From positions 74,138,806-74,202,805 of the forward strand of contig OY282608.1 in assembly GCA_958298945.1 (NCBI GenBank): a stretch of DNA of 64,000 bases. The letters are read 5' to 3'. Under the pieces are notes generated by a model. That model was given only the letters and a program-made list of their open reading frames with translations, made no database searches and had not been told where the DNA came from. Made by a program: the position numbers and the translations under genes. Source of the DNA: Atherix ibis (lineage: Eukaryota > Arthropoda > Insecta > Diptera > Athericidae). Below, piece by piece: positions 1-14,590 of this stretch. How positions within the stretch are numbered: position 1 is the stretch's first letter; every line of letters starts with the position of its first letter.

Positions 1-2138
1 ACATACCAACAAACCAACAAGCCAACAAGCCAACAAACCAACAAGCCAACAAACCAACAAACCAACAAACCAACAAACCAACAAACCAACAAACCAACAA
101 ACCAACAAACCAACAAACCAACAAACCAACAAACAAATAAACCAACAAACCAACAAACCAACAAACAAATAAACCAATAAACCAACAAACCAACAAACCA
201 ACAAACCAACAAACCAACAAACGAACAAATCAACAAACCAACAAACCAATAAACCAAAAAACCAACAAACCAACAAACCAACAAACCAACAAACAAACAA
301 ACCAACAAGGCAACAAGCTAACAAACCAACAAGCCAACAAACGAACAAACCAACAAACCAACAAACCAACAAACAAATAAACCAACAAACAAACAAACCA
401 ACAAACCAACAAACAAACAAACGAACGAATCAACAAACCAACAAACCAACAAACCAACAAACCAACAAACCAGCAAACCAACAAACTAACAAACCAACAA
501 ACCAACAAACCAACAAACCAACAAACCAACAAACCACCAAACCAACAAACCAACAAACCAAGAAACTAACAAACCAACAAACCAAGTAACCAACAAACCA
601 ACAAACCAACAAACCAACAAGCCAACAAGCCAACAAGCCAACAAACCAACAAACCAACGAACCAACAAACCAACAAACCAACAAACCAACAAACCAACAA
701 ACCAACAAACCAACAAACCAACAAACTAACAAACGAGCAAACCAACATACTAACAAACGAACAAACCAACTAACCAACAAAATAACAAACCAACAAACAA
801 ACAAACCAAGTAACCAACAATCCAACAAACCAAGAAACCAACAAACAAACAAACAAACAAACCAACAAACCAACAAACCAACAAGCCAAGAAGCCAACAA
901 ACCAACATACCAACAAACGAAGAAACCAACAAACCAACAAATGAACAAACCGACAAACCAATAAACCAATAAACCAACAAACAAACAAACGAAAAAACCA
1001 ACAAACCAACAAACCAACAAACCAACAAACCAACAAACCAACAAACCAACAAACCAACAAACCAACAAGCCAACAAACGAAAAAACCAACAAACCAACAA
1101 ACAAACAAACCAAGTAACCAACAATCCAACAAACCAAGAAACCAACAAACCTACAAACCAACAAACCAACAAACCAACAAACCAACACACCAACCAACCA
1201 ACAAACCAACAAACCAACACACCAACCAACCAACAAACCAACAAACCAACAAACCAACAAACAAACAAACCAACAAACCAACAAGACAATAAACCAAAAA
1301 ACCAACAAACCAACCAGCCAACAAACCAACAAACCAACAAGCCAACTAACGAACAAACCAACAAGCCAACAAACCAACAAACCAACAAACCAACAAACCA
1401 ACGAACCAACAAACCAACAAACCAACAAACCAACAAACCAACAAACGAACAAACCAACAAACCAACAAACCAACAAACCAACAAGCCAACAAACGAGCAA
1501 ATCAACAAACCAACATACCAACAAACGAACAAACCAACAAACCAACAAACCAACAAACCAACAAACCAACAAACCAACAAACCAACAAACCAACAAACCA
1601 TCAAACCAACAGACCACCAAACCAACAGACCAACAAACGTAAAAACCAACAAACCAACAAACCAACAAACCAACAAGCCAGCAAGCCAACAAACCAACAA
1701 GCCAACAAACGAACAAACCAACAAACCAACAAACCAACAAACCAAAAAACGAACAAACGAACAAACCAACAAACCAGCAAACCAACATACCAACAAACGA
1801 ACAAACCAAAAAACCAACAAACGAACAAACCAACAAACCAACAAACCAACAAACCAACAAACCAACAAACCAACAAACCAACAAACCAACATACCAACAA
1901 ACCAACAAACCAACAAACCAACAAACCAACAAACCAACAAACAAATAAACCAACAAACCAACAAACCAACAAACCAACATACCAACAAACCAACAAATGA
2001 ACAAATAAAAAAACCAACAAACCAACAAACCAACAAACGAACAAACCAACAAACCAACAAACCAACAAACCAACATACCAACAAACGAAGAAACCAACAA
2101 GCAAACAAACCAACAAACCAACAAACCAACAAACCAAC

Positions 2139-2173
2139 GAACGAACAAACAAACAAACAAACAAACAAACAAA
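2139..2173. repeat. (CAAA)n tetranucleotide tract
   Basis: Several successive octamers have lost both central C positions, giving a run of CAAA after acgaacgaac. A related copy sits near 7,021-7,056 (offset 4,884). These tracts are local simple repeats inside the octamer array and are where half-unit (4-bp) register changes become possible. Confidence 0.85.
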
Positions 2174-3210
2174 CCAACAAACCAAAAAACCAACAAACCA
2201 ACAAACCAACAAACCAACAAACCAACAAACCAACAAACCAACAAACCAAGAAACCAACAAGACAACAAACCAAAAAACCAACAAACCAACAAACCAACAA
2301 ACCAACAAACCAACAAACCAACAAGCCAACAAACCAACAAACGAACAAATCAATAAACCAACAAACCAACAAACCAACAAACCAACAAACCAAAAAACCA
2401 ACAAACCAAAAAACCAACAAACCAACAAACCAACAAACCAACAAGCCGGCAAGCCAACAAACCAACAAGCCAACAAACGAACAAACCAACAAACCAACAA
2501 ACCAAAAAACGAACAAATCAACAAACCAACAAACCAACAAACCAACAAACCAACAAACCAACAAACCAACAAACGAACAAACCAACAAACCAACAAACCA
2601 ACAAACCAACAAACCAACAAACAAATAAAACAACAAACCAACAATCCAACAAACCAACATACCAACAAACCAACAAATGAACAAATCAAAAAACCAACAA
2701 ACCAACAAACCAACAAACGAACAAACCAACAAACCAACATACCAACAAACGAAGAAACCAACAAACCAACAAACGAACAAACCAACAAACCAACATACCA
2801 ACAAACGAAGAAACCAACAAACCAACAAATGAACAAACCGACAAACCAATAAACCAATAAACCAACAAACAAACAAACGAAAAAACCAACAAACCAACAA
2901 ACCAACAAACCAACAAACCAACAAACCAACAAACCAACAAACCAACAAACCAACAAACCAAAAAACGAACAAACCAACAAACCAACAAACCAACAAACCA
3001 ACAAACCAACAAACCAACAAACCAACAAACCAACAAACCAACAAACCAACAAACCAACAAACCAACAAACCAACAAACCAACAAACCAACGAACCAAAAA
3101 ACCAACAAACAAACAAACAAACAAACAAACAAACCAAGTAACCAACAATCCAACAAACCAAGAAACAAACAAGCAAACAAACCAACAAACCAACAAACCA
3201 ATAAACCAAC

Positions 3211-3250
3211 GAACGAACAAACAAACAAACAAACAAACAAACAAACAAAC
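3211..3250. repeat. (CAAA)n tract carrying a half-octamer register shift
   Basis: Before the tract the unit ACCAACAA starts at positions equal to 5 modulo 8 (for example 3,181). After it, starts are at 1 modulo 8 (3,249). The 4-bp shift must lie within the CAAA run that follows acgaacgaac. The homologous tract at about 8,101-8,140 carries the same shift. Confidence 0.88.
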
Positions 3251-4516
3251 CAACAAACCAAAAAACCAACAAACAAACAAACCAACAAACCAATAAACCA
3301 ACAAACCAACAAACCAACAAGACAACAAACCAAAAAACCAACAAACCAACAAACCAACAAACCAACAAACCAACAAACCAACAAGCCAACAAACCAACAA
3401 GCCAACAAACGAACAAACCAACAAGCCAAAAAACCAGCAAACCAACAAACCAACAAACCAACAAACCAACGAACAAACAAACCAACAAACCAACAAAAAA
3501 ACAAACAAACAAACAAACAAACCAACAAACCAAAAAACCAACAAACCAACAAACCAACAAGACGACAAACCAAAAAACCAACCAACCAACAAACCAACAA
3601 ACCAACAAACCAACATACCAACAAACCAACAAGCCAACAAGCCAACAAACCAACAAGCCAACAAACCAACAAACCAACAAACCAACAAACCAACAAACCA
3701 ACAAACCAACAAACCAACAAACCAACAAACCAACAAACCAACAAACAAATAAACCAACAAACCAACAAACCAACAAACAAATAAACCAATAAACCAACAA
3801 ACCAACAAACCAACAAACCAACAAACCAACAAACGAACAAATCAACAAACCAACAAACCAATAAACCAAAAAACCAACAAACCAACAAACCAACAAACCA
3901 ACAAACAAACAAACCAACAAGGCAACAAGCTAACAAACCAACAAGCCAACAAACGAACAAACCAACAAACCAACAAACCAACAAACAAATAAACCAACAA
4001 ACAAACAAACCAACAAACCAACAAACAAACAAACGAACGAATCAACAAACCAACAAACCAACAAACCAACAAACCAACAAACCAGCAAACCAACAAACTA
4101 ACAAACCAACAAACCAACAAACCAACAAACCAACAAACCAACAAACCACCAAACCAACAAACCAACAAACCAAGAAACTAACAAACCAACAAACCAAGTA
4201 ACCAACAAACCAACAAACCAACAAACCAACAAGCCAACAAGCCAACAAGCCAACAAACCAACAAACCAACGAACCAACAAACCAACAAACCAACAAACCA
4301 ACAAACCAACAAACCAACAAACCAACAAACCAACAAACTAACAAACGAGCAAACCAACATACTAACAAACGAACAAACCAACTAACCAACAAAATAACAA
4401 ACCAACAAACAAACAAACCAAGTAACCAACAATCCAACAAACCAAGAAACCAACAAACAAACAAACAAACAAACCAACAAACCAACAAACCAACAAGCCA
4501 AGAAGCCAACAAACCA

Positions 4517-5789
4517 ACAAGCCAACAAACGAAAAAACCAACAAACCAACAAACAAACAAACCAAGTAACCAACAATCCAACAAACCAAGAAACCAACAA
4601 ACCTACAAACCAACAAACCAACAAACCAACAAACCAACACACCAACCAACCAACAAACCAACAAACCAACACACCAACCAACCAACAAACCAACAAACCA
4701 ACAAACAAACAAACCAACAAACCAACAAGACAATAAACCAAAAAACCAACAAACCAACCAGCCAACAAACCAACAAGCCAACTAACGAACAAACCAACAA
4801 GCCAACAAACCAACAAACCAACAAACCAACAAACCAACGAACCAACAAACCAACAAACCAACAAACCAACAAACGAACAAACCAACAAACCAACAAACCA
4901 ACAAACCAACAAACCAACAAGCCAACAAACGAGCAAATCAACAAACCAACATACCAACAAACGAACAAACCAACAAACCAACAAACCAACAAACCAACAA
5001 ACCAACAAACCAACAAACCAACAAACCAACAAACCATCAAACCAACAGACCAACAAACCAACAGACCAACAAACCAACAAACCAACAAACCAACAAACCA
5101 ACAAACCAACAAACCAACAAACCAACATACTAACAAACGAACAAACCAACAAACCAACAAACGAACAAACCAACAAACCAACAAACCAACAAACCAACAA
5201 ACCAACAAGCCACCAAACCAACAAACCAACAAACCAACAAACCAAGAAACCAACAAGACAACAAACCAAAAAACCAACAAACCAACAAACCAACAAACCA
5301 ACAAACCAACAAACCAACAAGCCAACAAACCAACAAACGAACAAATCAATAAACCAACAAACCAACAAACCAACAAACCAACAAACCAAAAAACCAACAA
5401 ACCAAAAAACCAACAAACCAACAAACCAACAAACCAACAAGCCGGCAAGCCAACAAACCAACAAGCCAACAAACGAACAAACCAACAAACCAACAAACCA
5501 AAAAATGAACAAATCAACAAACCAACAAACCAACAAACCAACAAACCAACAAACCAACAAACCAACAAACGAACAAACCAACAAACCAACAAACCAACAA
5601 ACCAACAAACCAACAAACAAATAAAACAGCAAACCAACAATCCAACAAACCAACATACCAACAAACCAACAAATGAACAAATCAAAAAACCAACAAACCA
5701 ACAAACCAACAAACGAACAAACCAACAAACCAACATACCAACAAACGAAGAAACCAACAAACCAACAAACGAACAAACCAACAAACCAA
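4517..5789. repeat. 1,272-bp segment present in copy b, absent from copy a
   Basis: At about 905 copy a passes directly from the sequence matching 4,517 to that matching 5,789. The missing length is exactly 159 octamers, so register is kept. Both edges lie in accaacaaaccaac-type sequence, as expected for unequal exchange between misaligned octamers. Direction (loss in a or gain in b) cannot be told from two copies; copy c ends before the right-hand edge would be fully tested. Confidence 0.8.
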
Positions 5790-8100
5790 CATACCAACAA
5801 ACGAAGAAACCAACAAACCAACAAATGAACAAACCGACAAACCAATAAACCAATAAACCAACAAACAAACAAACGAAAAAACCAACAAACCAACAAACCA
5901 ACAAACCAACAAACCAACAAACCAACAAACCAACAAACCAACAAACCAACAAGCCAACAAACGAAAAAACCAACAAACCAACAAACAAACAAACCAAGTA
6001 ACCAACAATCCAACAAACCAAGAAACCAACAAACCTACAAACCAACAAACCAACAAACCAACAAACCAACACACCAACCAACCAACAAACCAACAAACCA
6101 ACACACCAACCAACCAACAAACCAACAAACCAACAAACAAACAAACCAACAAACCAACAAGACAATAAACCAAAAAACCAACAAACCAACAAACCAACCA
6201 GCCAACAAACCAACAAACCAACAAGCCAACTAACGAACAAACCAACAAGCCAACAAACCAACAAACCAACAAACCAACAAACCAACGAACCAACAAACCA
6301 ACAAACCAACAAACCAACAAACCAACAAACGAACAAACCAACAAACCAACAAACCAACAAACCAACAAGCCAACAAACGAGCAAATCAACAAACCAACAT
6401 ACCAACAAACGAACAAACCAACAAACCAACAAACCAACAAACCAACAAACCAACAAACCAACAAACCAACAAACCAACAAACCATCAAACCAACAGACCA
6501 CCAAACCAACAGACCAACAAACGTAAAAACCAACAAACCAACAAACCAACAAACCAACAAGCCAGCAAGCCAACAAACCAACAAGCCAACAAACGAACAA
6601 ACCAACAAACCAACAAACCAACAAACCAAAAAACGAACAAACGAACAAACCAACAAACCAGCAAACCAACATACCAACAAACGAACAAACCAAAAAACCA
6701 ACAAACGAACAAACCAGCAAACCAACAAACCAACAAACCAACAAACCAACAAACCAACAAACCAACAAACCAACATACCAACAAACCAACAAACCAACAA
6801 ACCAACAAACCAACAAACCAACAAACAAATAAACCAACAAACCAACAAACCAACAAACCAACATACCAACAAACCAACAAATGAACAAATAAAAAAACCA
6901 ACAAACCAACAAACCAACAAACGAACAAACCAACAAACCAACAAACCAACAAACCAACATACCAACAAACGAAGAAACCAACAAGCAAACAAACCAACAA
7001 ACCAACAAACCAACAAACCAACGAACGAACAAACAAACAAACAAACAAACAAACAAACCAACAAACCAAAAAACCAACAAACCAACAAACCAACAAACCA
7101 ACAAACCAACAAACCAACAAACCAACAAACCAAGAAACCAACAAGACAACAAACCAAAAAACCAACAAACCAACAAACCAACAAACCAACAAACCAACAA
7201 ACCAACAAGCCAACAAACCAACAAACGAACAAATCAATAAACCAACAAACCAACAAACCAACAAACCAACAAACCAAAAAACCAACAAACCAAAAAACCA
7301 ACAAACCAACAAACCAACAAACCAACAAGCCGGCAAGCCAACAAACCAACAAGCCAACAAACGAACAAACCAACAAACCAACAAACCAAAAAACGAACAA
7401 ATCAACAAACCAACAAACCAACAAACCAACAAACCAACAAACCAACAAACCAACAAACGAACAAACCAACAAACCAACAAACCAACAAACCAACAAACCA
7501 ACAAACAAATAAAACAACAAACCAACAATCCAACAAACCAACATACCAACAAACCAACAAATGAACAAATCAAAAAACCAACAAACCAACAAACCAACAA
7601 ACGAACAAACCAACAAACCAACATACCAACAAACGAAGAAACCAACAAACCAACAAACGAACAAACCAAGAAACCAACATACCAACAAACGAAGAAACCA
7701 ACAAACCAACAAATGAACAAACCGACAAACCAATAAACCAATAAACCAACAAACAAACAAACGAAAAAACCAACAAACCAACAAACCAACAAACCAACAA
7801 ACCAACAAACCAACAAACCAACAAACCAACAAACCAACAAACCAAAAAACGAACAAACCAACAAACCAACAAACCAACAAACCAACAAACCAACAAACCA
7901 ACAAACCAACAAACCAACAAACCAACAAACCAACAAACCAACAAACCAACAAACCAACAAACCAACAAACCAACAAACCAACGAACCAAAAAACCAACAA
8001 ACAAACAAACAAACAAACAAACAAACCAAGTAACCAACAATCCAACAAACCAAGAAACAAACAAGCAAACAAACCAACAAACCAACAAACCAATAAACCA

Positions 8101-8140
8101 ACGAACGAACAAACAAACAAACAAACAAACAAACAAACAA
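8101..8140. repeat. (CAAA)n tract, HOR copy of the 3,211 tract
   Basis: Same acgaacgaac lead and CAAA run as at 3,211. Register changes from 1 modulo 8 (8,073) to 5 modulo 8 (8,141). Shared by both HOR copies, so it predates the 4,884-bp duplication. Confidence 0.88.
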
Positions 8141-8496
8141 ACCAACAAACCAAAAAACCAACAAACAAACAAACCAACAAACCAATAAACCAACAAACCA
8201 ACAAACCAACAAGACAACAAACCAAAAAACCAACAAACCAACAAACCAACAAACCAACAAACCAACAAACCAACAAGCCAACAAACCAACAAGCCAACAA
8301 ACGAACAAACCAACAAGCCAAAAAACCAGCAAACCAACAAACCAACAAACCAACAAACCAACGAACAAACAAACCAACAAACCAACAAAAAAACAAACAA
8401 ACAAACAAACAAACCAACAAACCAAAAAACCAACAAACCAACAAACCAACAAGACGACAAACCAAAAAACCAACCAACCAACAAACCAACAAACCA

Positions 8497-10130
8497 ACAA
8501 ACCAACATACCAACAAACCAACAAGCCAACAAGCCAACAAACCAACAAGCCAACAAACCAACAAACCAACAAACCAACAAACCAACAAACCAACAAACCA
8601 ACAAACCAACAAACCAACAAACCAACAAACCAACAAACAAATAAACCAACAAACCAACAAACCAACAAACAAATAAACCAATAAACCAACAAACCAACAA
8701 ACCAACAAACCAACAAACGAACAAATCAACAAACCAACAAACCAATAAACCAAAAAACCAACAAACCAACAAACCAACAAACCAACAAACAAACAAACCA
8801 ACAAGGCAACAAGCTAACAAACCAACAAGCCAACAAACGAACAAACCAACAAACCAACAAACCAACAAACAAATAAACCAACAAACAAACAAACCAACAA
8901 ACCAACAAACAAACAAACGAACGAATCAACAAACCAACAAACCAACAAACCAACAAACCAACAAACCAACAAACCAGCAAACCAACAAACTAACAAACCA
9001 ACAAACCAACAAACCAACAAACCAACAAACCAACAAACCACCAAACCAACAAACCAACAAACCAAGAAACTAACAAACCAACAAACCAAGTAACCAACAA
9101 ACCAACAAACCAACAAACCAACAAGCCAACAAGCCAACAAGCCAACAAACCAACAAACCAACGAACCAACAAACCAACAAACCAACAAACCAACAAACCA
9201 ACAAACCAACAAACCAACAAACCAACAAACTAACAAACGAGCAAACCAACATACTAACAAACGAACAAACCAACTAACCAACAAAATAACAAACCAACAA
9301 ACAAACAAACCAAGTAACCAACAATCCAACAAACCAAGAAACCAACAAACAAACAAACAAACAAACCAACAAACCAACAAACCAACAAGCCAAGAAGCCA
9401 ACAAACCAACAAGCCAACAAACGAAAAAACCAACAAACCAACAAACAAACAAACCAAGTAACCAACAATCCAACAAACCAAGAAACCAACAAACCTACAA
9501 ACCAACAAACCAACAAACCAACAAACCAACACACCAACCAACCAACAAACCAACAAACCAACACACCAACCAACCAACAAACCAACAAACCAACAAACAA
9601 ACAAACCAACAAACCAACAAGACAATAAACCAAAAAACCAACAAACCAACCAGCCAACAAACCAACAAGCCAACTAACGAACAAACCAACAAGCCAACAA
9701 ACCAACAAACCAACAAACCAACAAACCAACGAACCAACAAACCAACAAACCAACAAACCAACAAACGAACAAACCAACAAACCAACAAACCAACAAACCA
9801 ACAAACCAACAAGCCAACAAACGAGCAAATCAACAAACCAACATACCAACAAACGAACAAACCAACAAACCAACAAACCAACAAACCAACAAACCAACAA
9901 ACCAACAAACCAACAAACCAACAAACCATCAAACCAACAGACCAACAAACCAACAGACCAACAAACCAACAAACCAACAAACCAACAAACCAACAAACCA
10001 ACAAACCAACAAACCAACATACTAACAAACGAACAAACCAACAAACCAACAAACGAACAAACCAACAAACCAACAAACCAACAAACCAACAAACCAACAA
10101 GCCACCAAACCAACAAACGAACAAACCAAC
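8497..10130. repeat. 4,884-bp HOR, copy c (right-truncated)
   Basis: Matches copy b first at +4,884 and then at +4,892. The change is one extra octamer between atcaac (8,925) and accagc (8,973): 48 bp here against 40 bp in copy b (4,041 to 4,081). The match is followed through gccaccaaac at 5,209 and 10,101 and is lost by about 10,140, where the 1,080-bp HOR starts. Confidence 0.83.
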
Positions 10131-10149
10131 AAACCAACAAACCAACAAA

Positions 10150-12060
10150 CCAACAAACCAACAAACCAACAAACCAACAAACCAACAAACCAACAAACCA
10201 ACAAACCAACAAACCAACAAACCAACAAACAAACAAACCAACAAACCAACAAGCCAACAGACCAACAAACCAACAAACCAACAAACCAACAAACCATGTA
10301 ACCAAGAAACCAACAAACGAACAAACCAATAAACAAACAAACCAACAAACGAACAAACCAACAAACGAACAAAACAACAAACCAACAAGCCAACAAACGA
10401 ACAAACCAACAAACCAACAAACAAACATACTAACAAACGAACAAACCAACAAACCAACAAACGAACAAACCAACAAACCAACAAACCAACAAACCAACAA
10501 ACCAACAAACGAACAAACCAACAAACCAACAAACCATTAAACCAACAAACCAACAAACCAACAAACCAACAAACCAACAGAACAACAAACCCACAAGCCA
10601 ACAAACCAACAAACCAACAAACCAACAAACCAACAAACCAACAAACCAACAAACCAACAAACCAAGAAACCAACAAACCAACAAACCAACAAACCACCAA
10701 ACCAAAAAACCAACAAACCAACAAACCAACAGACCAACAGACCAACAAACCCACAAACCAAGTAACCAACAAACCAACAAACTAACAAACCAACAAATCC
10801 ACAAACCAACAAACCAACAAACACACAAACCAACAAACCAACAAACCAACAAACCAACAGACCAACAAACAAACAAACCAACAAACCAACAAGCCAACAA
10901 GCCAACAAACAAACAAGTCAACAAACGAACAAACCAACAAACCAACAAACCAACAAACCAAAAAACCAACAAACAAACAAACCAACAAATCAACAAACCA
11001 ACAAACCAACAAACCGACAAACCAACAAACCAACAAACCAACAAACCAACAAACCAACAAGCCAACAAACCAACAAACGAACAAACCAACAAACCAACAA
11101 ACCAACAAACCAACAAACCAACAAACCAACAAACCAACAAACGAACAAATAAACAAACCAACAAACCAACAAACCAACAAAACAACAAACCAACAAACAA
11201 ACAAACCAACAAACCAACAAGCCAACAGACCGACAAACCAACAAACCAACAAACCAACAAACCAACAAACCAACAAACCAACAAACCAACAAACCAACAA
11301 ACCAACAAACAAACAAACCAACAAACCAACAAGCCAACAGACCAACAAACCAACAAACCAACAAACCAACAAACCAAGTAACCAAGAAACCAACAAACGA
11401 ACAAACCAATAAACAAACAAACCAACAAACGAACAAACCAACAAACGAACAAAACAACAAACCAACAAGCCAACAAACGAACAAAGCAACAAACCAACAA
11501 ACAAACATACTAACAAACGAACAAACCAACAAACCAACAAACGAACAAACCAACAAACCAACAAACCAACAAACCAACAAACCAACAAACGAACAAACCA
11601 ACAAACCAACAAACCATTAAACCAACAAACCAACAAACCAACAAACCAACAAACCAACAAACCAACAAACCCACAAGCCAACAAACCAACAAACCAACAA
11701 ACCAACAAACCAACAAACCAACAAACCAACAAACCAACAAACCAAGAAACCAACAAACCAACAAACCAACAAACCACCAAACCAAAAAACCAACAAACCA
11801 ACAAACCAACAGACCAACAGACCAACAAACCCACAAACCAAGTAACCAACAAACCAACAAACTAACAAACCAACAAATCCACAAACCAACAAACCAACAA
11901 ACACACAAACCAACAAACCAACAAACCAACAAACCAACAGACCAACAAACAAACAAACCAACAAACCAACAAGCCAACAAACCAACAAGTCAACAAACGA
12001 ACAAACCAACAAACCAACAAACCAACAAACCAAAAAACCAACAAACAAACAAACCAACAA
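10150..12060. repeat. HOR domain 2, 1,080-bp period, nearly two copies
   Basis: Copy 1 runs from about 10,150 to 11,230 and copy 2 from there to about 12,060. Tags at offset 1,080 include aaacccacaagcc (10,588 and 11,668), caaatccacaaacc (10,795 and 11,875), aaacacacaaacc (10,821 and 11,901) and accattaaacc (10,533 and 11,613). The period is 135 octamers. Copies differ by scattered substitutions, such as accatgtaacc near 10,294 against accaagtaacc near 11,374. One octamer is missing in copy 2 before aagtcaac (11,987). Confidence 0.88.
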
Positions 12061-14160
12061 ATCAACAAACCAACAAACCAACAAACCGACAGGCCAACAA
12101 ACCAACAAACCAACAAACCAACAAACCAAGTAACCAACAAACCAACAAACCAACAAACCAACAAACGAACAAACCAACAAACCGACAAACCAACAAACCA
12201 ACAAACCAACAAGCCAACAAACCAACAAACCAACAAACCGACAAACCAACAAACCAACAAACCAACAAACCAACAAACCAACAAGCCAAAAAAACAACAA
12301 ACGAACAAACCAACAAACCAACAAACCAACAAACCAACAAACCAACAAACCAACAAACCAACAAACCAACAAACGAACAAATAAACAAACCAACAAACCA
12401 ACAAACCAACAAAACAACAAACCAACAAACAAACAAACCAACAAACCAACAAGCCAACAGACCGACAAACCAACAAACCAACAAACCAACAAACCAAGTA
12501 ACCAACAAACCAACAAACAAACAAACCAATAAACAAACAAACCAACAAACGAACAAACCAACAAACGAACAAAACAACAAACCAACAAGTCAACAAACGA
12601 ACAAACCAACAAACCAACAAACCAACATACTAACAAACGAACAAACCAACAAACCAACAAACGAACAAACCAACAAACCAACAAACCAACAAACCAACAA
12701 ACCAACAAACCAACAAACCAACAAACCAACAAACCAACAAACCAAGTAACCAACAAACCAACAAACGGACAAACCAACAAACGAACAAACCAACAAACCG
12801 ACAAACCAACAAACCAACAAACCAACAAGCCAACAAACCAACAAACCAACAAACCAACAAACCAACAAACCAACAAACCAACAAACCAACAAACCAACAA
12901 ACCAACAAACCAACAAACAAACAAACCAACAAACCAACAAACCAACAAACCAACAAACCAACAAACCAAGTAACAAACAAATCAACAAACGAACAAACCA
13001 ACAAACGAACAAACCAACAAACCGACAAACCAACAAACCAACAAACCAACAAACCAACAAACCAACAAACCAACAAACCAACAAACCAACAAACCAACAA
13101 ACCAACAAACGAACAAACCAACAAACCAACAAACCAACAAACCAACAAACCAACAAACGAACAAATAAACAAACCAACAAACCAAGTAACCAACAAACAA
13201 ACAAACGAACAAACCAATAAACAAACAAACCAACAAACGAACAAACCAACAAACGAACAAAACAACAAACCAACAAGTCAACAAACGAACAAACCAACAA
13301 ACCAACTAACCAACATACTAACAAACGAACAAACCAACAAACCAACAAACGAACAAACCAACAAACCAACAAAATAACAAACCAAAAAACCAACAAACAA
13401 ACAAACCAACAAATCAACAAACCAACAAACCAACAAACCGACAGGCCAACAAACCAACAAACCAACAAACCAACAAACCAAGTAACCAACAAACCAACAA
13501 ACCAACAAACCAACAAACGAACAAACCAACAAACCGACAAACCAACAAACCAACAAACCAACAAGCCAACAAACCAACAAACCAACAAACCGACAAACCA
13601 ACAAACCAACAAACCAACAAACCAACAAACCAACAAGCCAACAAACCAACAAACGAACAAACCAACAAACCAACAAACCAACAAACCAACAAACCAACAA
13701 ACCAACAAACCAACAAACCAACAAACCAACAAACGAACAAATAAACAAACCAACAAACCAACAAACCAACAAACCAACAAAACAACAAACCAACAAACAA
13801 ACAAACCAACAAACCAACAAGCCAACAGACCGACAAACCAACAAACCAACAAACCAACAAACCAAGTAACCAACAAACCAACAAACAAACAAACCAATAA
13901 ACAAACAAACCAACAAACGAACAAACCAACAAACGAACAAAACAACAAACCAACAAGTCAACAAACGAACAAACCAACAAACCAACAAACCAACATACTA
14001 ACAAACGAACAAACCAACCAACCAACAAACGAACAAACCAACAAACCAACAAACCAACAAACCAACAAACCAAGTAACCAACAAACCAACAAACGGACAA
14101 ACCAACAAACCAACAAACCAACAAACCGACAAACCAACAAACCAACAAACCAACAAGCCA

Positions 14161-14392
14161 ACAAACCAACAAACCAACAAACCAACAAACCAACAAACCA
14201 ACAAACCAACAAACCAACAAACCAACAAACCAACAAACCAACAAACCAACAAACCAACAAACCAACAAACCAACAAACCAACAAACCAACAAACCAACAA
14301 ACCAACAAACCAACAAACCAACAAACCAACAAACCAACAAACCAACAAACCAACAAACCAACAAACCAACAAACCAACAAACCAACAAACCA
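14161..14392. repeat. Uninterrupted perfect octamer run, about 29 units
   Basis: Four sequence lines hold only ACCAACAA with no variant, bounded by gccaac on the left and accaagtaacc on the right. Most of the array has a variant unit every few octamers, so this run stands out as recently homogenised or recently expanded by slippage. Confidence 0.9.
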
Positions 14393-14590
14393 AGTAACCA
14401 ACAAACCAAGTAACCAACAAACCAACAAACGAACAAACCAACAAACCAACAAACCAACAAACCAACAAACCAACAAACCCACAAACCAACAAACCAACAA
14501 ACCCACAAACCAACAAACCAACAAACCAACAAACCAACAAACCAACAAACCAACAAGCCAACAAGCCAACAAACCAACAAGCCAACAAAC

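Larger units (their letters stand above)
1..3612. repeat. 4,884-bp HOR, copy a (left-truncated, lacks 1,272 bp)
   Basis: Bases 1 to about 905 match 3,613 to about 4,517 (offset 3,612). From about 905 onward the match jumps to an offset of 4,884. Copy a therefore lacks 1,272 bp (159 octamers) present in copy b at about 4,517-5,789. Its 5' part lies outside the window. Differences from copy b are few: for example accaac here near 2,785 against accaag near 7,669, and accaac near 1,831 against accagc near 6,715. Confidence 0.85.
3613..8496. repeat. 4,884-bp HOR, copy b (complete)
   Basis: This is the only complete unit of domain 1. It carries the 1,272-bp segment missing from copy a. It also holds an internal duplication in which the tags gccaacaaacgaaaaaacc (4,521 and 5,953) and accatcaaacc (5,033 and 6,481) recur 1,432-1,448 bp apart. 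All unit-length differences from its neighbours are multiples of 8 bp, apart from the shared half-unit slips in CAAA tracts. Confidence 0.85.
1..10130. repeat. HOR domain 1, 4,884-bp period
   Basis: Variant octamers recur in the same order at an offset of 4,884 bp (4,892 after one extra octamer). Examples: accatcaaac with its accaacagacc neighbours at 1,597 and 6,481, and aagccaaaaaaccagc near 3,424 and 8,308. The period equals 610.5 octamers; the half unit comes from a CAAA tract. Domain-specific tags include caacacaccaaccaacc (near 1,193, 4,637, 6,069 and 9,529) and aaggcaacaagctaac (near 308, 3,919 and 8,803). Homology between copies stops near 10,118-10,140, where a different variant order begins. 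Confidence 0.9.

Noticed and set aside
12498..12505. aagtaacc box as a transcription-factor or restriction-related site
   Set aside because: It is frequent because it is copied with HOR modules. The sequence does not match a binding site I can name with confidence, so it is reported only as a module tag.
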